Positions 57,101 to 64,000 of a stretch of 64,000 bases of DNA are shown piece by piece. A program made the translations under genes and the position numbers. Numbering within the stretch: the stretch's first letter is position 1; every line of letters begins with the position of its first letter. The notes below the pieces were generated by a model. That model ran no database searches and was not told the origin of the DNA. It saw only the letters and a program-made list of their open reading frames with translations. This DNA is from Montifringilla adamsi (Eukaryota > Chordata > Aves > Passeriformes > Passeridae). The stretch spans positions 8,564,541 to 8,628,540 of the forward strand of contig JAGGNK010008670.1 in NCBI GenBank assembly GCA_017590115.1, read 5' to 3'.

Positions 57101-60100
57101 AAAAGATTGGCCACTGCACAGGGATAGAGAATAATGAACAAGCTGATAATGCAGTCTCTTCAGACCTCCCTGTTTCTGGGCTTGTTATGGTTTGCAGTGC
57201 TACAGGCTAAATTTGGTCATGGGACTTCTTCTTGAGCTGTCCAATTAATCTGTGACTTCTGTACTTCATGGCTAAGAGCTCTGATCAGCAAGAGAGTAGA
57301 AAACCACTAGCAAGCATAACAACTGTCAGCATGTTCATCAGGAGGGACACACTCAGGAAACTCATGCTGAAAATGCAAGTGTCAGCACCCTGCACCAAGC
57401 ATCACAGTGGGGAAGGGCAAGAAGATGATGTCCTTTGCATATGAGGTACATAGGAAAGGGGATCTGGGAGAGGGGGAAGAACTGGTCTTCCCAGTGTCCA
57501 GATTTGTGTCAAAGGAAGACACCTCCTCAAGGACCATTCACACTGACCAAAGCATATCGTGTTCCCCAGACAGCTCACAGAGCCCACAGACCTGAAAGGA
57601 AGCAGTGGTTGGGGGGCAAGTCTGCCGTGACAGTTCTCCAGTCCTGTTCACCCTCCTGGTACTCTCCATAATTCCATGGGTATCAGTGCTATCACATCGT
57701 GCTGCTTCTTTGGGGAACAGCTTTTCTTTCAGGGCAAAGAGAAAAGCTGTGTTATCTCAGTGCCTCATTGCAATATTTTACCAGTAGTAAAACACTGACT
57801 GCACCATCCTATTAGTCACTCACCCAGCCTTTGCAGCCAGAGTCTTCTGGGCTCACTAGGCATTTGCATCCCTCCAGCACATAAGGAATTCTCTGCTTCC
57901 TAGTCCTGTCTGTAACAGGGTTTTGCATAGCTAGTCTTAATTGCAATGATACGAACCCAAACATTGACCACTGAGTGCTGCCATGCTTCTCAAGCTCAGA
58001 TGTCCTGAGAAGTTTGTTTTCATCCAGGGTTCAGCTCAGTTTATTCACCTGGGCAGTACCTGTTTCAGTTCCCCAAAAGGCAGAAGCAGGTCCTCAGGTC
58101 CTACAGGGAAGATGTAATAGGAGAGACAGATGAACAAAGACCAACACTCCCACAAACTGAACCTTAGTTTTCCTGATCAATCTGGAGATGCTCCATTTTC
58201 TGCTCCAATGGCTCAAATCAGTTTGTTTCAAGCATTGCTTTAGGTTTGTTGCTGATGGTTGTTGGGGTGGAGAGGAGCAGCTCCTGGACCCCTCTAAGAA
58301 AACTAATTGTGAAATGTTGCCTCCTTGCCCGGGTCTGCAGGTCTTGTCTTTGAAGCTGCTGCTGGCTTTTTGGTCTGGCTCTGCTTTTCTTTTGCAGTCA
58401 GGTCTGATTACAGCAAATCCCAGATCTTGAATCAGGGCAAGTTTTAATACTGTACAGGCCTTGTTTATGTAACAGCTCCCATCCCTCAGGGATGAATCCA
58501 GGACTCGCAGCACTAAAAGCATTAGCTGCTGCCACTGGAGCTAAAGATGTAACTCCTCTGGCTGGTAGCACCAGGACATTTATAGCCTTTAGAACGAACG
58601 CTGGAGGAGACTTGTGACACACTAAAAAGTGGGTTATGCCTACTTAAGCATTTCATCCCACCTCTGTACTAAGGGAGAACGTACTCGTAGGACCACAGGT
58701 GTGAAAACACTCCCGATGTTGCTGCCAGTCCATTGCCCAGAGCTAGTCTGAGTGTACACATCATTACTTACCAGCAGTTTTCTACTAGCACTCATGTCCT
58801 CTCTTTTACTCTCAGGCTTCCTCCAGCACTGGAGAAATAGAGGACAGAACAAGTGTAGGCAGGGCTCTGGCTCCCTTGGCTTAAACAACAGCCTCTGCTC
58901 ATCTTTCTGAACTCATTTTGCAATGACTTTGGCATAATGGAGGTTTATATTCTTCTTCTTTTCCAGGCATGTGATGCAGAGCCTTTGGGCTTCAACATGT
59001 CAGCAGCTCAAAAACCAGCCAGCCACCTCCAAAAAGCAGCTCTGTTTGCCTCCACAGCCCAGGACCCAAAGACATGCTCACACTCAGAACAATTTCAGAT
59101 CAACACCTGAAAATACCAGTAATTCACTTTAAAGCTTTAAGACAGCTTAATTTTCCCAATCATTCATTCTTTGTCCTTTCTGTTTATGCTGTTTAACTAC
59201 ACAGCTCAGTATCTGGACATTTACTTACCCCTACATTCCAGAGCGTTTGGTGCAAACAAAGGTCAGTTTAATTACTGTTCAGGGATTTACTGTAAATTGC
59301 CTCCTGGCTTCTGTCCTAAAATCTACATTTTGCTGGGACATAGCATTTATAAAGCATGAAGTGCACCTTGAGTGTCTTCCCCAACTAAATGCCAGTCCAA
59401 TCTGAAACTGCATGATTGTGATTGTGCATGATTCCCCTGTCTGGGGAAGAGAGAGCAGAAAAATGCAGCAGTTACAATTGTTCTTGGCTCCTGTATCTGG
59501 GCAAGGTATGTCTGTCTGTCAGTTCCCCTGTCCCAAAATGTTAAGAGCACCTGCAATAGAGCTGATTCTCATTTTTTCCAGAAATAGTCAGAGATCTGCA
59601 GGATGTGTGACCATGTGTGTCAGGGAGCTCTACAGGGATTCTCTGGTACCTCCTTAAGGGTGTCCTTGTTACTTGCACAGTGACACCTTTTAGCTTTAGC
59701 TCTGGCTTGTGGGCTTGGAGGGAGTATTCTGGTCCACTTTTACTTCCAGATTCCCATCTCCCTTGTTTACCTGAGTTCATTTCAGCATTTCTATCAAATT
59801 GACTCTCACCAACATTCCTGACAGGAGAGCAAGGACTGCGGTGCAAACAGGCACTCGTTACATAAACCACTTAAATGAGACATCAGCCAAATCTGGCTGG
59901 TGGAAGGAGGATGTCAGCTGAGGACAGGGTATTTAAACGCAGCAGGGGAGAAGCTACAGCTCAGGGTTTGTTAAGGATATTTACAGCCCTTTGTGAGAGG
60001 AAACGCAGCTGTGTCCATCTCCTTCCCTGACTCCCCTGAGGCGGGGCTGGACACCCTGTGCCACACTCTTTTGGGCAAGCAGGGTTGCTGGCCCTCAGCC

Positions 60101-60942
60101 ACCACCACGCAGGGACACACAGCCGCGGCTTCCATTCCTTTCAGCCGCCAAAGCTTGGCTGTGAAAGCCCTGGGACAACTTCCCCGTCCCTTCAGGTGGT
60201 CCGAGGGAGCTGGAAGGGCACAGCTGGGGCTTGGCAAGGGAATCATTCCCGGCTCCTCGGGAAGCGCGTCGCAGGCCTGCGGCAGTGGCTGCCGGGCACG
60301 GCCGGAGCCGCTACTGACGGCGGCCCCGGCTGCGGCCAAGGTCGAGCCCCCAGATAAGGGCACTTTCCCCGGCCGAGGGGCTGTAGATAAGCGGCAGTGA
60401 CAAGCTGCTGCGAGCCGCGGGCCGGCCGGGAGGGGCGCACACCGAGGCCGCCACTGCTGCTCTGTCCGCCACAGCGGCGGCCGCTCCGCCTCTGCAAACC
60501 GGGCAGCGCCCTGCGGCAGCCCCGCTGCCGGGAGGGAACCGAGACTCCCCTCGCCCTCTCCAGCACCGAGCCAGCCCTTCGGCTATGCGTGCGGTGTCCG
60601 AACAGAGAGCACCCCAATTCTTCACACCGGCACTGGCTCGGTGGAAGGACCCGTCCGTCCCGCACTGCACGGTACCGCCCGGTACGGTACGGCACGGCTC
60701 AGCACGGTACTGCGTTTTGCTGCGTTGCACTGAACTGCATTGCATTTCGCTGCCGCCCTCCCGAGCGGAGAGGAGCCGAGAGGTGCGGTGCCCCGGTGCG
60801 CCCGCCCCGCCGCGGGGCCGACCCGGCGGGCGGCGAACGTTCCAGACCCCCCACGCTGCGGCAGCGGCGGCGGGACGGGGCTGGGCGGGGCGCGGCGGGA
60901 CGGGGGCGCGGCCAAACGAAGCTGACCCGCGCGGGGCCTTGG

Positions 60943-61007
60943 GGGAAGTGTAGTTCGCTATCGGAAGTAAGTGAGTGCCCAGGTCTGAGAGGCGGACTAC
61001 ATCTCCC
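60943..61007. promoter_or_regulatory. Inverted pair of ACTACA...TCCC motifs
   Basis: ACTACATCTCCC occurs at 60996-61007 on the plus strand, and ACTACACTTCCC at 60954-60943 on the minus strand. Both fit the promoter motif ACTAYRNNNCCCR associated with ZNF143. A CGGAAGT ETS-like core lies between them at about 60962. Confidence 0.6.
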
Positions 61008-61075
61008 GTGGGGCACCAGGAAGGAGCGGCCGCCGCAGCGCCCGCCCGCAGGCGCAGTGGGGACGCCGGAACCGC

Positions 61076-61145
61076 TATAAGCGGCGTTGTTTGGGTTCGC
61101 GGTCGCGGAGCGGAGCAGCTGCGGCGGGGCCGTCGGCGGGAGGAG
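61076..61145 (+). other. ABCC5: ABCC5 core promoter and non-coding first exon
   Basis: TATAA at 61076-61080 is followed by a GC-rich segment that ends at a consensus donor, GGAG|GTGAGT, with GT at 61146-61147. In mammals the first ABCC5 exon is also untranslated. The transcription start is inferred to lie about 25-30 bases past the TATAA, so the exon would be about 61105-61145. Intron 1 then runs to 62365. Confidence 0.6.
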
Positions 61146-62365
61146 GTGAGTGCGGCTGGTACCGGGGACGAGCGAACCTTGGTGTGGTGAGGAGGCGGCT
61201 CTGCTGTCCCTTCTCCTGTCAGGAGCCCGGCCGAGCAGCCCCCTCACCTCGCCCCCGGTGAGAGGGCTGCGCGCTGCCCTCTCCCGCCGCGCTCTGTCCC
61301 GCCTCGGCTGCACCGTGGGCACCTGTCCCTGGGCGGGGCGGCTCCCGTGTTTGCGGCAGCGTGGCGGGGACGCCGGGGAAGAGCCGAGGGGGGCTCCCCC
61401 TGGGCTGCTGGGGGCTGTCCGGCCGGGGGGCTGTCCCGCATCTCCGCCCGGGAGGGGCGCGGAGCCCGCGGCTGCAGCATGCTCGGCCCCGCGGTGCTCT
61501 CGGCGGCGATGCTGCAGCGGCGGAGCCCTGGCAGCCCCGCGCACCCCGGCAGAGCTGCTGGTGCAGTCTGACCAGCGTAGCGCAACCAGGCATCTCCCAT
61601 CGCCTTAGTTGCAGGCGGGTGGCAGAATGCGATCAAACCGAGTTATAAACCGGAGTCCTGCAGAGGGGAGTGATTTTTGTCTTCCAGACTCTGGTTCTCC
61701 TTCTGACCTTTCAGTGCAGTTTGATAGACTGGGTGGAAACCTGCAGTACTGAAGGTGTGACTCATTCCTGTGCATGTCTGTACTTAATAATAGCTCAAGC
61801 CTATGGAGTAAGTGAGCAATGCTATAGAGAAGGGACATAGTTTTCTCCAGTTTCTACTGACTAATTTTATCAACTGATCTCTCCAGAGAGATTGGTTTTG
61901 CAAAACTTTGTACCAATAAATTATTGGATATATGCAATTTCAAACTCTTTACAGAAGATTTTGGGGATTTGATCTTCCCAGTAAAGTTTCTCAGGGTCTC
62001 AGCTAAATGCTGTAGCTATTACTTTAATCTGTCAGATTGCATAATTGTATTTCAGAGATCTAAGGGAGGAACTATGACAGCACTCTAGTGCATTGAGGAT
62101 CATTGTACTATTTGGTTACCTCAGGGTATGTTTAAACTAGTTCATGAGAAGTTAGTCTTGCGTGGACTTCGAAAGCCATGTTATTACAGCTTTTTGTAAT
62201 ATAATTCATTTGCAATTGCTTATCGATTTTGATTTTGAAAATTAACTTTAAAAATAGGTAACTAAAAGTAACTGGTATATTTGGCATGGCGCATAATGAA
62301 GGGGAATTTCATTATTTTTCAGATATTTGAGGTGAAAATACACGTGTAAACCCTGGCGTTTACAG
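61146..62365 (+). other. ABCC5: ABCC5 intron 1
   Basis: The first 450 bases are still CpG island and the rest is AT-rich. No other coding sequence or repeat is recognised. Confidence 0.65.
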
Positions 62366-62494
62366 AAGATGAAAGACATCGACATAGGAAAAGAGTACAT
62401 TATACCCAGTCCTGGGTATAGGAGTGTGAGGGAGAGAGCTGACTCGGTGCATGAAGAGCAGGAAGAGTCTAATTTTCCACATTCTAAACTTAAG
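62366..62494 (+). CDS. ABCC5: ABC transporter C5 / MRP5, first coding exon (partial gene)
   Basis: MRP5 is a plasma-membrane ATP-binding cassette exporter of cyclic nucleotides, nucleotide analogues and other organic anions. The acceptor TTTACAG is followed by AAG and the ATG at 62369-62371. The 42 codons to the AAG|GTCAGT donor encode the cytosolic N-terminus: MKDIDIGKEYIIPSPGYRSV, then RERADS and an acidic EEQEES stretch. The first 23 residues match mammalian ABCC5 exactly, and the later part is variable. The exon ends in phase 0. The membrane domains and nucleotide-binding folds lie beyond the window. The gene is divergent from EIF2B5, as in human. Confidence 0.95.
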
Positions 62495-64000
62495 GTCAGT
62501 TTCTTTTTCATTGTTTATTTTGCAGTCTTTATGCTTATTAAATTGCATGCAGCATCCTTTTTGCTGTGCCAGCTGTATATAGATTTGCTGCATTGAAGGT
62601 CAATAATGAGTATTGCCTATTGTGTGGAAGAGGTCATTCCAAGGGATGCTGTAGCTATTTTGGTAACAGGTCTTAGCACCTATTAAGCATTTTTCACTTT
62701 TGAATGTGGCTTTTCAGTAACATTTGAACAAAACTTTTTTCTAGTATTCAGCTATTGATGTGAATCAAGGAAATATTTTAAACTTTTGTGTTTTAGAGAA
62801 TCATTACAACCAAGCAAGAGCAGCGAAGCACTCGGCACAAATCACACACCATTCAGTGTTGACAGCTGAAAAAACTCTTAATCATGCCATGGTTGTTTCA
62901 AGGATTAATTTTCTAAAACAGATGTCTAGCTTCTTCTAGTAGCATGACTTTTTTACTTTTCCCCTCAGATGAAAGTAATTATTATTGAACACTTTCTTGA
63001 ACATCTGTGTATTTAACATGGTGAGGCACCGTCATAATTCTAGTTTATTTTGAGAACTGGGTCTTGAAATAACCACTGGCTTAGAGCTGCCCTGTCATTG
63101 TTCAGAGCTTCTAATTTGTAGAGCTTGTTTTCACTGGGAAGAGTGCGTGTACTACCAAGTGCTAGAAGGAAAAAAGGCTCAGAGAAATGGAAACACCCAC
63201 GCTGATGAAAGATATGGTCAGAAGCTAATAACCTCTGCTAGCTAAAGAAGGTTAAAGATATTCCAGTGCTAGCATTCAGAGCAGCTAATATTTTCTTGCA
63301 TATCCTGCACTTGACCTTTTCTGAAATACTCCAAGGACTGATATATATGTGTATACACACAGACACACACTGTAGATTTTTCTGAAGACAAATAAAGTTA
63401 ATAGTGCTTCTGTCTGATTTTCACAATGATGAGTTCCTTGCATATGTGCTGCTGGTCATTCCACACAGACTGCCTGTGAGAGGGTTGGAAATAGGGGAAC
63501 TTGCTGTATTTGTATGAAGGAATTGTGAAGGCCTCTAAAAAGGCTTAATCTCTGCTGTGTTGTAGTAGATGCTGAGACAGTCTGTATTTTCGCTTCCCTC
63601 GTTTCAGTGGGTTTGAGGGTTTCCCAGTGCTGCACTGCTGAGTTTGGGACTGGAGAGCTCAGCTCTGCAGCAGCTGAGTGCAGGCTGGCTGGCAGGCCCT
63701 GCAGCTCGGGTGTCCCCACAGGCTCTGTGACTCAGCACAGTGCTGCTGACGGTGTTCAGCAAGGTGGTGTCTGATTGCATTAGAGCAGGCACCGATGCAG
63801 AGCCGCGAGCGCTCCGGAGTCACGGTGCGGATTTTTAACGGCTTTTATGATGTTGATGTCATGGGCTTGCCACCGACCCTGCCCTGTCCAGTAGCAAATC
63901 TGCTCTGTCAAATTGCTGGTGACAACAGTGATGCCATTGGTGGGCAGCTCTGTTTCCTGACCACTGGCAGTGGAGTTCAGCAGTAATCATTGCATGTTAT
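62495..64000 (+). other. ABCC5: ABCC5 intron 2 (partial)
   Basis: The next conserved ABCC5 segment (LECQDAL-like) is not present before the window ends. The intron holds a candidate alternative exon starting at 62797, AATAAA at 63391-63396 and a short TG/CA tract at 63341-63370. The open frame at 63795-63986 has no known relative. Confidence 0.65.
63341..63370. repeat. AT/TG/CA dinucleotide tract
   Basis: An imperfect alternating purine-pyrimidine tract (ATATATATGTGTATACACAC followed by AGACACACAC) in ABCC5 intron 2. Confidence 0.8.

Larger units (their letters stand above)
44060..60240. other. Spacer between EIF2B5 and ABCC5, no recognised gene
   Basis: In human this interval holds HTR3D, HTR3C and HTR3E. 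I looked on the minus strand for the Cys-loop FPFD box and for transmembrane segments of 5-HT3 receptors and found none. Several minus-strand open frames have splice-like borders (47916-48184, 48761-49046) but cannot be assigned to a family. A CCTC tract lies at 47177-47195. No CR1 copy is recognised. By-eye search can miss short diverged exons. Confidence 0.5.
60240..61590. promoter_or_regulatory. ABCC5: CpG island at ABCC5 promoter
   Basis: This is a strong CpG-rich block upstream of and across the ABCC5 first exon. It contains a facing pair of ACTACA-type motifs (60943-60954 reversed, 60996-61007 forward), an ETS-like CGGAAGT near 60962, and a TATAA at 61076-61080. It explains the many overlapping open frames seen here on both strands. 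Confidence 0.8.

Noticed and set aside
60699..61544. 281-codon minus-strand frame at the ABCC5 promoter
   Set aside because: It is low-complexity Arg/Pro/Ala sequence in a CpG island, antisense to the ABCC5 first exon.

Overview
The window is nuclear DNA of a bird. The evidence is a 2.35 kb CR1 LINE plus shorter CR1 3' ends (the dominant avian retroposon) and conserved vertebrate genes with GT-AG introns and CpG-island promoters. The species cannot be fixed from the sequence. Three protein-coding genes are recognised: DVL3 (minus strand, first two coding exons only), EIF2B5 (minus strand, all 16 coding exons) and ABCC5 (plus strand, promoter, first exon and first coding exon only). Human 3q27.1 has the same order, with ABCC5 divergent from EIF2B5 and DVL3.

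Layout. 1-21.8 kb is the 5' part of DVL3: intron 2 up to 312, coding exon 2 (313-382), a 21.2 kb intron 1 holding a CR1 element at its far end, and coding exon 1 (21632-21798) inside a CpG island. 22.1-27.0 kb is the spacer between the DVL3 promoter and the EIF2B5 stop codon, and it includes the EIF2B5 3' UTR. 27.0-43.7 kb is EIF2B5. Its 16 exons were joined by reading frame and splice sites and give a continuous 707-residue eIF2B epsilon subunit. A CpG island covers its promoter. 44.1-60.2 kb is a spacer with no gene I can name; mammals carry the HTR3D/C/E serotonin receptor genes here. 60.2-61.6 kb is the ABCC5 CpG island and first exon. The first coding exon is at 62366-62494, and the rest of the window is ABCC5 intron 2.

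The genes are functionally unrelated neighbours: a Wnt signalling scaffold (DVL3), a translation-initiation GDP/GTP exchange factor (EIF2B5) and an ABC exporter (ABCC5). No new gene system is evident. The most useful leads are an unassigned minus-strand open frame with a good splice acceptor at 47916-48184, a possible truncating exon in ABCC5 intron 2, a 109 bp tandem duplication in EIF2B5 intron 13, and a facing pair of ACTACA-type promoter motifs upstream of ABCC5.
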